Source: JAGLGH01 sp034723595
Lineage (GTDB): Archaea; Nanobdellota; Nanobdellia; Woesearchaeales; JAGLGH01
Direction of reading: 5' to 3'
DNA length: 22,380 bases
Assembly: GCA_034723595.1 (NCBI GenBank)
Contig: JAYEPB010000009.1
Span: 1-22,380, forward strand
Shown: piece after piece, positions 5,949-13,374 of the stretch
How the letters are laid out: each line of letters begins with the position of its first letter
Position numbering within the stretch: position 1 is the first letter of the stretch
Made by a program: the position numbers and the translations under genes
The notes under the pieces: generated by a model
Databases searched by the model: none
Seen by the model: the letters and a program-made list of their open reading frames with translations, nothing else
What the model was told of the DNA's origin: nothing

Positions 5949-7568
5949 TCATAAGCCATGTTTTTTATATATAAAACTCAGATATCCTTCCCTAACTGTT
6001 TTTACACAATCCTCTGCAAAACAGTAGCTGTATTTTTCTTTGGGTGGCCATTTTTTAACCCAGCAATCTCTGCCATCGTCTGAGAGCCTGCCGCCCTCCT
6101 GTTTGCAGATCTCTGCTGCTTTAGGATATCCTGAATGCATCATATGTGATATGATTTTTTCCTTGCATTCTTTCTTTTTCTCTTCCACTTCACTTGGCCT
6201 TAAGTTGTTCATCGCATTTATTCGTGATCTCATGTATTCTGTCAGATGTATTGTATCGCAGATATCAAGCAGGTTTTTCTGATCTGATGTGTCCTGCACA
6301 AGAGCCACCTCAATCTTGCAATTTGAGACATACCTAAGCTCTCCATATGGGTCCCATTTGCCAAACACGATATTCTCGCAGATTTCCCATTTATCTTCAA
6401 CCAGTGCTGTGCAGAATATTCTGCTTGGCTCATGCTTTATCTTATTGCATGTATCTATAGATTTTGCGTTTTTGGCAAGCATGTCATTGCATGTATTCCA
6501 AAGAGATTCGTCATCTTCAAATTTATCACATGCTTTTGCGCTGGTCTCAGATGTGAATGCTTTTGCGTAGCATTCTATGTACTCAATATATGAATCTGGT
6601 ATGCTTTTGCATATCTTTGTGTCACTCTTTTTTTCTGCGAAAGCTATCATGCATCCATATCTTACCAATTCGTCAGGTATTGCAGCACAGTCTGACACAT
6701 GCCCCTCCTCAACCAGCTCAGGCACAGTGAAATAATAACACCAGTCTTTATAGGGGCTTCCAAACATCTTGGGGCATAGTGATATATCTTTTTCAATCTT
6801 CAGGATACCTATCAGGCATTCATTAGGGTCTCCTAGATTCATGCATCCTTTATGGTCCTGTGCTTTGATTGATGCAATTGTGTAGCATTGTTTGATGTCC
6901 TCCTTGTACCCATATTCATCTGTTATGTTTGCGCAATATTTCCATTTTCCTGTTGAAACAGCATAATTGAAATAGCAATCATTCTTTTGAGATTTTTTTG
7001 GTATCATCTGGCAGTATCTTAAATCACCAGTAATGTTTGCTGCTGCCATATAGCAGTAGCTTTTTGCAATCTCGCTTGAGAGCTGTTCACAGATTTTTGT
7101 GTCTTTGGTCTTCTCGACTATGAATGCATAGCATGCGCCTATCATCTGTGACTGACCCATGCCCCCGAGAGTCTTAATCTGGTCGCAGTATGCTGTGTCA
7201 AGAGTAATCATTGCTTTGCACATCTTGTCCTGCGATGTGGTGTCTTTTGTCATGTTGCTCATCAGATCGCATAAGTCTTTGTCACCTTTTGCCAGGGCTA
7301 CAGCCATTATGCATCCGTCCTGGAGAGGTCCCTGATCTATGTTTTTTGTGCAGATGTCAATATTTTTCTTATATACTGCAGATTTAGTAAAACAGGCTAT
7401 CTTTTCTGCTTCAGAGGTCATACCAATACAATCTGAAGGGTTTTTGATTATATCTTTTGAGCTCTCCTTTGTGTCTGCTCCGGTGCCTGCACCCCTTGGT
7501 TCTGTGCAGCCTGAGAGAATCATTAATGAGAAGATTATTACTGCTAAGAGGAGGATTTTGCGTTTCAT
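5949..7568 (-). CDS. cysteine-rich helical-repeat lipoprotein
   Basis: I chose ATG at 7568 because it gives a clean lipoprotein signal (MKRKILLLAVIIFSLMILSGC, lipobox LSGC) and lies about 27 bp after a TATA box; an upstream in-frame ATG at 7640 would place 24 non-signal residues in front. The mature part of roughly 520 residues carries about 34 cysteines. They recur in a pattern such as ICEQLSSEIAKSYCYMAAA, with Cys spaced about 10-16 apart, often followed by Tyr or Met and a small-residue helix, then a KDxxxC turn. This looks like a solenoid of short helical hairpins, each probably stapled by a disulfide. The last 100 residues differ (CxxEGG...DCWVKKWPP...CFAEDC). Surface-anchored binding or scaffold function is plausible but unproven. 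Confidence 0.8.
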   Translation of the reverse strand: MKRKILLLAVIIFSLMILSGCTEPRGAGTGADTKESSKDIIKNPSDCIGMTSEAEKIACFTKSAVYKKNIDICTKNIDQGPLQDGCIMAVALAKGDKDLCDLMSNMTKDTTSQDKMCKAMITLDTAYCDQIKTLGGMGQSQMIGACYAFIVEKTKDTKICEQLSSEIAKSYCYMAAANITGDLRYCQMIPKKSQKNDCYFNYAVSTGKWKYCANITDEYGYKEDIKQCYTIASIKAQDHKGCMNLGDPNECLIGILKIEKDISLCPKMFGSPYKDWCYYFTVPELVEEGHVSDCAAIPDELVRYGCMIAFAEKKSDTKICKSIPDSYIEYIECYAKAFTSETSAKACDKFEDDESLWNTCNDMLAKNAKSIDTCNKIKHEPSRIFCTALVEDKWEICENIVFGKWDPYGELRYVSNCKIEVALVQDTSDQKNLLDICDTIHLTEYMRSRINAMNNLRPSEVEEKKKECKEKIISHMMHSGYPKAAEICKQEGGRLSDDGRDCWVKKWPPKEKYSYCFAEDCVKTVREGYLSFIYKKHGL

Positions 7569-7590
7569 TATAAATGGGTTTCTCGGTTGA

Positions 7591-7600
7591 TTTATATTAT
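7591..7600 (-). promoter_or_regulatory. TATA box of the lipoprotein gene
   Basis: Read on minus, ATAATATAAA is centred about 27 bp before the ATG at 7568, the spacing expected for a leaderless transcript. This supports starting the protein at 7568 rather than 7640. Confidence 0.5.
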
Positions 7601-7609
7601 TTTCTATTG

Positions 7610-7646
7610 AGAGTTTTGAATAACCCATCAAATTGTTCAAAACTCT
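7610..7646. repeat. 11-bp perfect inverted repeat upstream of the lipoprotein gene
   Basis: AGAGTTTTGAA (7610-7620) and TTCAAAACTCT (7636-7646) form an 11-bp stem with a 15-nt loop. It lies just upstream of the lipoprotein TATA box and just after a second dyad. Confidence 0.6.
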
Positions 7647-7654
7647 GATAGATT

Positions 7655-7692
7655 ACTTTGATTAATTCATCAAAAGTGGGGTTAATCAAAGT
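7655..7692 (-). terminator. 11-bp stem after the endonuclease gene, probable terminator
   Basis: ACTTTGATTAA (7655-7665) and TTAATCAAAGT (7682-7692) are exact inverted copies with a 16-nt loop. The stem begins 4 nt after the stop of the endonuclease IV-like gene, where a 3'-end structure would be expected. Confidence 0.5.
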
Positions 7693-7695
7693 CCT

Positions 7696-8460
7696 CTATT
7701 CCAATATCCCCATTGTCTTCATACAATCTCCTATAGGATCAGGGCTTTCGTTTATGATAGTAGCATCTATCTTATACTTCAATAGATAAGAAAGGAGTTC
7801 TTTGATGTCTTTCTCTTCTGTTATCAAGTGCCTTCTTTCGCCTTTGTCTGTCCATTCAATCCCTGAGAAATGTGCATGTATATACCCAAGGGGTTTGAGC
7901 TTTTTCATAACTTCATCATAATCTATCTTGCCGATGTTTCTTGCTTTCAGGTGAGCAAAATCAATACAGATATGGCAGCCAGTCTCTTTTTTCATCCTTA
8001 TAAGCTCATCAAGATCTCCAAACTGCGAAGCCTTGCCTGTTGTTTCAGGGGCAAGCATTATGTTCCATTTGTTCTTTTTTATGGTCTCATTTATCTCAAT
8101 TATTCCTTTTTTTATGAGCTGAAATACTTGTTCTTGGTCCATTCCCTGATAAAATCCTGCATGGAAAACAACATATTTTGCTCCCATCTGGTGCCCTCTC
8201 TCACAGCTGTCAATTATTCTTTTCTTTGATGCTTCAATCTTTTCTTTTTCTTTTGATGCAAGATTTATGTAATAAGGCGCATGGATGGAAAGCATAAGCT
8301 TATGTTTCTTATTGAGTTCGCCAAGCTTCTCGGCATCTGCTTTTTTCATCCTCACCCCATAGGTGAACTCCACTTCAGCAGCTGTAAAGCCCAGTTCTGC
8401 AACATGTCCAATATTTTCAACAGGGCTTCCGCCAAAACCTGCAGGACCTATCCTGATCAT
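7696..8460 (-). CDS. nfo: endonuclease IV-like TIM-barrel protein (AP endonuclease family 2)
   Basis: The 254 residues form a complete TIM barrel of the Nfo family, which cuts DNA 5' of abasic sites using a three-metal centre. Candidate ligands are H60 (SIHAPYYIN), H100 (VFHAGFY), E139 (APETTG), D167 and H170 (CIDFAHLKA), H197 (HAHFSG), H211 (GERRHL) and E238 (NESPDP). The length is slightly short of bacterial Nfo (about 280). The HAHFSGIEWTDKGERRHL segment matches the archaeal style of this family. Its ATG overlaps the stop of the upstream antiporter gene by 4 nt (ATGA), so the two are co-translated. A sugar-phosphate isomerase-like relative is possible, but the metal residues favour a repair nuclease. 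Confidence 0.85.
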   Translation of the reverse strand: MIRIGPAGFGGSPVENIGHVAELGFTAAEVEFTYGVRMKKADAEKLGELNKKHKLMLSIHAPYYINLASKEKEKIEASKKRIIDSCERGHQMGAKYVVFHAGFYQGMDQEQVFQLIKKGIIEINETIKKNKWNIMLAPETTGKASQFGDLDELIRMKKETGCHICIDFAHLKARNIGKIDYDEVMKKLKPLGYIHAHFSGIEWTDKGERRHLITEEKDIKELLSYLLKYKIDATIINESPDPIGDCMKTMGILE

Positions 8461-9788
8461 TTTCCTTTCCCTTTTTTCTTTGCTGGCGGCTTGGATTTGC
8501 CAGTGCCAGATCCTGAAGAATTATCTTCCATAGCAGTCGATTCTGGAATAATTATTTCACCTATAAAGAATTTAGAAACTCTTTGTATGATTGTAGAAAC
8601 AAGAAGCGAATAGATAATAAAGACAACTATCAATGAGAGCATCTCTTTTGCTCCAGGCAGGCTTATGAAAGGAATCTGCCCAATGCCCTCAACACCTTCA
8701 ACAATTTGGACATGAGCAACTGCAATAGTGGTAAGGCTGAATGCTACTGTTGCTGTGGCTATCCCTTTCTGTGCATTCAGTGCCATGAATATCTTCTCTT
8801 TAACCTTATATTTCAGATCTTTAAAAGATATAAGTATTGAAACATATCTTATCAGCAGATAGATAACAAATAAGAGGAATGACTTACCAAAGAAACTGAA
8901 AGTGAAAGGTATATCTACAGACAATCCTATCAGCACAAACACAAGAATGATCAGAGTATTGGCAAACATTGATGAATATTCTACAAGATGTGCAGTTTCT
9001 CTTTTGAAGAAGTATCCAAAGAACAATCCCAGTGTCGTAACTGCAAGGACTCCGCTGCCCCCTAGGTTCTCTGCAAGTATATATGTGAAAAGGGATGCTG
9101 TCATTGCAGTGAGCGGACCCATTGTTCCAGGATACTTGCTGCCTATTATCTTAAAACCAACTATGCCTACAAGTATGCCTGCGCCGATTCCTGCAACAAA
9201 CTGCTGAAGAAAAGGTCCAATCTGTTCAATGATGCTTGTAAGCAGAAATTCTACCTTTACCCTTCCGATAAAGCCAAGGATTATGAATGGAAGAAGAACA
9301 ATAATAGGAGTATTGACAATTGCCTCTACTTCAAGGAGTTTTGCAATCCTGTTCTCTGTTCCCCTAAACATCACAAGAACTGCAGCAGGGGCTGTGCCTG
9401 ACATCAATGCTGCAAACATAAGTGCCATAAGCAGTGAAGGCTTGTCAAAGATGAAGAGTACAGCAAATGTCATCAAGATCAGGTTAAGCACCAGCCATAT
9501 AATAGTTGATTTTATGGCAAGAATAGAAAATTCGTCAAGCTCTTTAAGCTTGAATCTTGTACAGGAGTCAAAAACTATCATCACAAGAGCAAGTATGCTT
9601 ATGGATGTGAGAAATACTGGATCAAATGTTATTGCATATGCATAAGTACTAATCTTATTCAACACAATACCACATAATACAAGAAGTAAAAGATTTGATA
9701 TCTTGAGTCTTCTTGCTACCAGTGAAAGGATTATTCCAAGGAGAAGTATAATAGTTATATTTGTAAGATATAATAATGGCTGAGACAT
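8457..9788 (-). CDS. CPA1-like sodium/proton antiporter family protein with altered ion site
   Basis: This 443-residue protein has 12 or so membrane segments and the overall pattern of NhaP/CPA1 exchangers. The two usual aspartates are missing: the TDP motif reads T132-A-P134 (MSGTAPAAVL) and the ND motif reads N159-T160 (LLEVEAIVNTP). The acidic residues around EVE (E153, E155) and the unwound-helix layout remain. Residue D74 (IVFDSCTRFK) lies near the site in the third or fourth segment. The tail (about 410-443) is Gly/Ser/Lys-rich and cytoplasmic. A ribosome binding site GAGG precedes the ATG, and a TATA-like box lies near 9805-9813. It heads a two-gene operon with the endonuclease. Exchange activity or ion preference may be unusual. 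Confidence 0.85.
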   Translation of the reverse strand: MSQPLLYLTNITIILLLGIILSLVARRLKISNLLLLVLCGIVLNKISTYAYAITFDPVFLTSISILALVMIVFDSCTRFKLKELDEFSILAIKSTIIWLVLNLILMTFAVLFIFDKPSLLMALMFAALMSGTAPAAVLVMFRGTENRIAKLLEVEAIVNTPIIVLLPFIILGFIGRVKVEFLLTSIIEQIGPFLQQFVAGIGAGILVGIVGFKIIGSKYPGTMGPLTAMTASLFTYILAENLGGSGVLAVTTLGLFFGYFFKRETAHLVEYSSMFANTLIILVFVLIGLSVDIPFTFSFFGKSFLLFVIYLLIRYVSILISFKDLKYKVKEKIFMALNAQKGIATATVAFSLTTIAVAHVQIVEGVEGIGQIPFISLPGAKEMLSLIVVFIIYSLLVSTIIQRVSKFFIGEIIIPESTAMEDNSSGSGTGKSKPPAKKKGKGK

Positions 9789-9853
9789 TTTTCCTCTTTT
9801 TATTAATTTATATGGATATCTGGAAGTGACACTTATTAAATTTTGCTTTTTTA

Positions 9854-10140
9854 CTAGGTATTGCCCTTGCTTTCACCCACCACTATTCCTGCAGAGATGA
9901 GATGGGATATCCGCAATGGCTCAGGAATCTCTGCATTTATTGTTGCAATCCTGATAACCTGTTTCACATAATCCATATCGCATCCTGCATGCTGAGTGTA
10001 TACCTTTCCTATTTTTACAGCTTTTCCAGCTTTTTCTATCAGCTTTATCCTGCTCTTTTTGCCAATCTTCACAAGAATCTGCCTGATATTTTCAAAATCA
10101 GGCAACCTCATTATTATGACTATCTCACAATAAGAAGAAG
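9854..10140 (-). pseudogene. C-terminal fragment of a DUF99/UPF0215 (endonuclease dU-like) protein
   Basis: The frame encodes EIVIIMRLPDFENIRQIL..., KLIEKAGKA, KVYTQHAG and ends in IPEPLRISHLISAGIVVGES, matching the C-terminal half of DUF99 proteins as I recall them (VVVRKKPD...; IPEPLRLAHMIASAVMTGES). Normal members are about 190 residues; only about 90 remain. The homologous frame continues upstream of the ATG at 10111 without a start, and meets a stop at 10157-10159, inside the PAS fragment on the other strand. The N-terminal half with the RVIGIDDG-type start is absent. The remaining part could be translated from 10111 as 85 residues, but is unlikely to be active. I infer truncation by a rearrangement. 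Confidence 0.75.
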
Positions 10141-10377
10141 ATGAAAAATGCAGCGTTTAAAGCATTTGCCAAAAAAAAGCCTTTTCGTGAATTCATAAAC
10201 CTAAATATGCATAAAGACGGTAAAGAAATCTGGCTCTCGACAAGTGGAGTGCCTAGGATTAATGAGAAAGGCAAATTTATTGGATACAGGGGCACAGATA
10301 CAGATATAACAGAAAATATAAAAAAATGCTTGAAAAAAGAGTGTGATCTCAAAAATATGATTGTTCTAATCAACTAA
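10141..10377 (+). pseudogene. PAS/PAC domain fragment, remnant of a sensor protein
   Basis: The 78-residue frame carries the second half of a PAS domain with its PAC motif: KPFREFINLNMHKDGKEIWL, then STSGVPRINEKGKFIGYRG and TDTDITENI. The N-terminal PAS strands and the output domain (kinase or other) expected after DITE are missing; the frame stops 16 residues later. No stand-alone function is evident. It abuts the truncated DUF99 fragment head to head, so both ends of the junction are broken genes. It could be expressed as a tiny PAS protein, but a decayed remnant is more likely. Confidence 0.7.
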
Positions 10378-10589
10378 TATGAATATTAATTCTGCTTGTG
10401 AAAGCCATAGTCCCTCAAGTATGGAGGTGCCTACAATATTTGTATAGTTATATCCAATTTAAACATTTATTTTATGCTCTCAAAAGAGAGGATAAATATT
10501 AATATACCTCCTAACTACTTTGGTGCTTCTTAATTAGCACTTAAAACATTTAGGATTACATAAATCATTTCAAAAAAAGAGAGGGAAAA
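10378..10589. other. AT-rich intergenic region, promoter of the 433-residue protein
   Basis: No gene is seen in these 212 bases. A weak hairpin GTGCT/AGCAC lies at 10523-10527 and 10536-10540. The downstream gene has a purine-rich ribosome binding site (GAGAGGG) about 6 nt before its ATG. Confidence 0.5.
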
Positions 10590-11891
10590 ATGGAAAATAA
10601 ATCTGAAAAAAAGTTAAATCTTGAAGATGCAATAAATAAGTTAATGCCTGATGATAAAGCAGAATATTATCTTAAAATAAAAGATGAACAAAAAGCAACC
10701 CAGGAACTTCTGGGATATAATGATGCTAAAATGCCAGAGAATAAAGGTTATGTATTATGGAATTTTTTAGATTCTAACATATTACTTTTAAACGATGAGA
10801 ATATCCAAAAGATTGTAGATGAAGCACTTAGAAATTTTGTCCACCATAATCATTATAGGGCTGCTATGAGTATTGCAGAAACATATGATTATGATGCAAA
10901 CAAGATTAAAGAAATTGAGATTAAAGAAACCAAATATAATGTTCAAACAGTTCTTGCCGATATCTTCAGATGGGATACAACAAAAAAAACAGATGAATTT
11001 GGACGCGAAATTGAAAATGGAAATAAATTAGATCAAAGAAATAAGATAATAGATTTCAATAAGAAAATAGATCAGATTGAAGTAAAATGCAGTGAATATA
11101 ATAATATTGAAGAAGGTTTTATCACAACAACTGCCGGAGATGCAATAAAGAGAGTTCTGAAAAATATTAATCTAAGGGATGTCCATAAAGCACCAGACAA
11201 CATATATCTGAAGAGAGAGCATATTGTGAAAGAACAGATAAAAAATGCTTACAGACAGTGCATAAGATATGAATCTGCAGCTAAAAAATTTGGCTATGAA
11301 AAAGAAAGATTAGAATTCCAGAAAGTAGCATTGCAGCTTTCAATGAAAAGAAATATTGAAGGCATGACTCCTGAAGGGACAATTAGAAGGTTTGGTATTG
11401 ATAAGCCTATTAAAGATGAAATAACTGTAATGGAGTTTAATAACAGATTAGTTGAATTAAAACATTATAATCGTGCGTTTAATTTTGCTGAGAGAAATAA
11501 TCTAAGTGATGATCTAAAAAAACTTGCAGTCAAAGGAATAATAAGTACACAGGTTTATGATTCAGAATCTAAAATCAAAAAATTGAAGAAACTGGCAGAG
11601 AAATATGATCTCAAAGATTATTTAACTGAAGTTGCGACAAAAAAATACAATGAATTTGTCAAAAATGGAAATATAGAGAATGCGCAAAAATTAAATAAAA
11701 GATATGAATTAAATCTTAAGCCTGATAAAAAACTGCTGAAAGAAATAAGAGAAACTGGGCTAAAAGAAATATCTGACCTATTGTGCAAAAGGCATTACAC
11801 AGAATTATTGAATGTTGCAAAGAGCTATCAACTTGAGACTTATGAACCTGCTACACCTTATATTCAAGTTGCAAAAGTGATGGTTAAGTAA
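10590..11891 (+). CDS. hypothetical helical-repeat protein
   Basis: The 433-residue product is soluble, Lys/Glu/Asn-rich and predicted largely alpha-helical. I do not recognise the family. Short similar segments recur: HYRAAMSIAETYDYDANKIKE (about 93), HYNRAFNFAERNNLSDDLKK (about 293), DSESKIKKLKKLAEKYDLKD (about 325), NIENAQKLNKRYELNLKPDKK (about 357) and HYTELLNVAKSYQLETYEP (about 405). They resemble TPR-like or other alpha-solenoid hairpins of about 30-35 residues, so a protein-interaction role is possible. No catalytic motif, signal peptide or membrane segment is visible. It is a single-gene unit with its own ribosome binding site and a strong terminator overlapping its stop codon. Its AT-rich codon use resembles that of the antiporter operon at the left. 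Confidence 0.8.
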   Translation: MENKSEKKLNLEDAINKLMPDDKAEYYLKIKDEQKATQELLGYNDAKMPENKGYVLWNFLDSNILLLNDENIQKIVDEALRNFVHHNHYRAAMSIAETYDYDANKIKEIEIKETKYNVQTVLADIFRWDTTKKTDEFGREIENGNKLDQRNKIIDFNKKIDQIEVKCSEYNNIEEGFITTTAGDAIKRVLKNINLRDVHKAPDNIYLKREHIVKEQIKNAYRQCIRYESAAKKFGYEKERLEFQKVALQLSMKRNIEGMTPEGTIRRFGIDKPIKDEITVMEFNNRLVELKHYNRAFNFAERNNLSDDLKKLAVKGIISTQVYDSESKIKKLKKLAEKYDLKDYLTEVATKKYNEFVKNGNIENAQKLNKRYELNLKPDKKLLKEIRETGLKEISDLLCKRHYTELLNVAKSYQLETYEPATPYIQVAKVMVK

Positions 11892-11914
11892 AAAGTTTGC
11901 TTTGCAAACTTTTT
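11890..11914 (+). terminator. strong hairpin terminator of the 433-residue protein gene
   Basis: AAAAAGTTTGC (11890-11900) and GCAAACTTTTT (11904-11914) form an 11-bp perfect stem with a TTT loop. It begins within the stop codon and ends in five T, which fits a transcription terminator. Confidence 0.75.
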
Positions 11915-11931
11915 ATGTGTCATGGAATCTA

Positions 11932-11941
11932 GGGGGGGGGG
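11932..11941. repeat. run of ten G
   Basis: Ten consecutive G lie between the terminator of the unknown gene and the end of the small membrane protein gene. Such a run is out of place in this AT-rich DNA. It is either a slippage-prone tract or a sequencing or assembly artefact. Confidence 0.8.
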
Positions 11942-11967
11942 ATAGGATTGCAACTTAATGCCTATGC

Positions 11968-12150
11968 TTATTTTTGAAGAAGGTTCCTGCGAAGTGTTGG
12001 GATGCCAAAGAATGATACAAGCGCGCATAAGATAAGTATAAACCAGAAATTCGCAACTGATATCTTTCCAAAAACAAAAAACAGAAAATTTAACACTACC
12101 AGCGCGCTGAAGAATGCTCCTATGAATTTTATTAATTGTTCTTTATTCAT
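11968..12150 (-). CDS. small two-helix membrane protein
   Basis: The 60-residue product has two hydrophobic segments (about 8-27 and 32-50) separated by GKISVAN and ends in basic RRNLLQK. The start codon lies inside the end of trmI (8-nt overlap), and a GGGGGAG ribosome binding site lies 4 to 11 nt upstream within trmI, so it is probably translated from the trmI mRNA. Length, membrane pattern and coupling support a real gene. I cannot assign a family or function. Confidence 0.6.
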   Translation of the reverse strand: MNKEQLIKFIGAFFSALVVLNFLFFVFGKISVANFWFILILCALVSFFGIPTLRRNLLQK

Positions 12151-12946
12151 CTTGCTCCCCCACTGATCTTATTTTTCTCACAAATGTCAAAAAACCTGAA
12201 TGACCGATTTCCTGCCCTTTTGGTCTGACTTTTCTGCCATCTATCTCCCACTTCCTTTCAAGTATCTCAATTGTCTTGATATGCATGAACTGCTCTAGGT
12301 CTTTTATTGCATTCACAAAATCTGCTACCTGTGGAATTGTAGGACTGTATGAAACTACAAAACCACCTATCTTCAATGCTTTGTCTAATGTGTTGATTGC
12401 TGCCCAGGGCTCAGGTATGTCAAGCACAAACAAATCTGCATCTTTTTCCTTGATGCCATCTTTTATATCGCCTTTGTTGAAACTTATGTTTGTTATGCCC
12501 AGCTCTTTTGCATTCTCTTTTGCTATTTCAATATGTTCATCATTGATGTCATAAGTTATGACTTCCTTTACATGCCTTGCAAGGAATAGGGATACTGCTC
12601 CGCTTCCAGTGCCAGAATCAATAACTTTGCTTTCAGGACCTACCCCTGTCCCTACCATGATTGCTGCAATATCTTTAAGAGGAATTATCTGGGCAAGCCG
12701 TTTTATCCTTCGATAGTCGTCTGTAAATGAGGCAGAGAATATAGCATATTCTTTGCCTTTTGATGATTTTGCTGATGATGATTCTTTAGCCAAATCTGAT
12801 TTGATGATTATGCCGTCAGTGCAATGAAAATCTTTTGATGTGTCTGCTATGTAGTATTGCGCAAGCTTTGATACTGTAACTTCGCGGCCTAATTCTTTAA
12901 TATATTGCTTTTTTTCTTTTTTTATAGCTATTTTTGCATTGGGCAT
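12143..12946 (-). CDS. trmI: tRNA (adenine-N1)-methyltransferase TrmI
   Basis: The 267-residue protein has an N-terminal beta domain (about 1-70) and a Rossmann methyltransferase domain. Motif I is VIDSGTGSGAVSLFLA (108-123), followed by YDIND (132-136), the ligand motif LDIPEPW (175-181) and a C-terminal RKVRPKGQEIGHSGFLTFVRK typical of TrmI. TrmI makes m1A at positions 57/58 of tRNA using S-adenosylmethionine, as a tetramer. A TTTATAAAT box at 12968-12976 is about 26 bp before the ATG, so the mRNA is probably leaderless. A small membrane protein gene overlaps its end. Confidence in the family is high. Confidence 0.92.
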   Translation of the reverse strand: MPNAKIAIKKEKKQYIKELGREVTVSKLAQYYIADTSKDFHCTDGIIIKSDLAKESSSAKSSKGKEYAIFSASFTDDYRRIKRLAQIIPLKDIAAIMVGTGVGPESKVIDSGTGSGAVSLFLARHVKEVITYDINDEHIEIAKENAKELGITNISFNKGDIKDGIKEKDADLFVLDIPEPWAAINTLDKALKIGGFVVSYSPTIPQVADFVNAIKDLEQFMHIKTIEILERKWEIDGRKVRPKGQEIGHSGFLTFVRKIRSVGEQDE

Positions 12947-13068
12947 ATAAGTGCTATTTATTATTAATTTATAAATCTTGTTAATTATATCAATATATCC
13001 TTCAGAGATATTGATGGTGTGTGAGTTATAGAATTAAGGGAATCTTTAAGGGATAAATGAAAAAAGAA

Positions 13069-13109
13069 GCAGAGGCTGGGACAAGAACCTAAGGCGTAGC
13101 AGCCTCAGC
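13069..13109 (-). pseudogene. degraded partial copy of tRNA-Cys
   Basis: Read on plus, GC(A)GAGGCTGGGAC then GAACC and, after a gap, GCAGCCTC repeat the corresponding blocks of tRNA-Cys at 13181-13225 (acceptor 3' strand, T arm, anticodon arm). The T stem is broken and about 8 nt are missing between the blocks. The 5' half of the tRNA is absent or unrecognisable, so it cannot fold as tRNA. A T-rich stretch follows on the minus strand, as after the true gene. The block also pairs with itself (GAGGCTG/CAGCCTC). Confidence 0.6.
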
Positions 13110-13179
13110 TGCTCACTGTACAGTTGTTCACTGCGGTCTCAACTGCATGCATTGAAGAAAAAATTTGAAAAAAAAAGAA

Positions 13180-13252
13180 AGCGGAGGCTGGGACTTGAAC
13201 CCAGGAATAAGAGGGTTGCAGCCTCTCGCCTTAGCCGCTTGGCCACCTCCGC
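13180..13252 (-). tRNA. tRNA-Cys(GCA)
   Basis: The minus strand folds as a full cloverleaf: acceptor GCGGAGG/CCTCCGC, D stem GCC/GGC, anticodon stem AGAGG/CCTCT with loop CTGCAAC (anticodon GCA), T arm CTGGG/CCCAG. The discriminator base is U, as expected for tRNA-Cys. CCA is not encoded. A TTTATAAA box lies about 32 bp upstream (13280-13287) and a T-rich stretch follows the 3' end. Confidence 0.95.
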
Positions 13253-13340
13253 TTGTATTTATTAGGGTAATCAAGCATATTTATAAACTTTTTTATATAT
13301 ACAGTATATTTGAAGGAGATACTGAGATTATAGGCAACTT

Positions 13341-13352
13341 TATAAATAAATA
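13341..13352 (+). promoter_or_regulatory. TATA box of tRNA-Arg
   Basis: TATAAATAAATA lies about 28 bp before the tRNA-Arg 5' end, normal spacing for an archaeal tRNA promoter. Confidence 0.6.
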
Positions 13353-13374
13353 AAAAATAACATCTATTACAACT

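Noticed and set aside
10125..10373. 82-codon minus-strand frame
   Set aside because: Antisense shadow of the PAS fragment, which has a recognisable PAC motif.
13165..13353. 62-codon plus-strand frame
   Set aside because: It runs antisense through the whole of tRNA-Cys.
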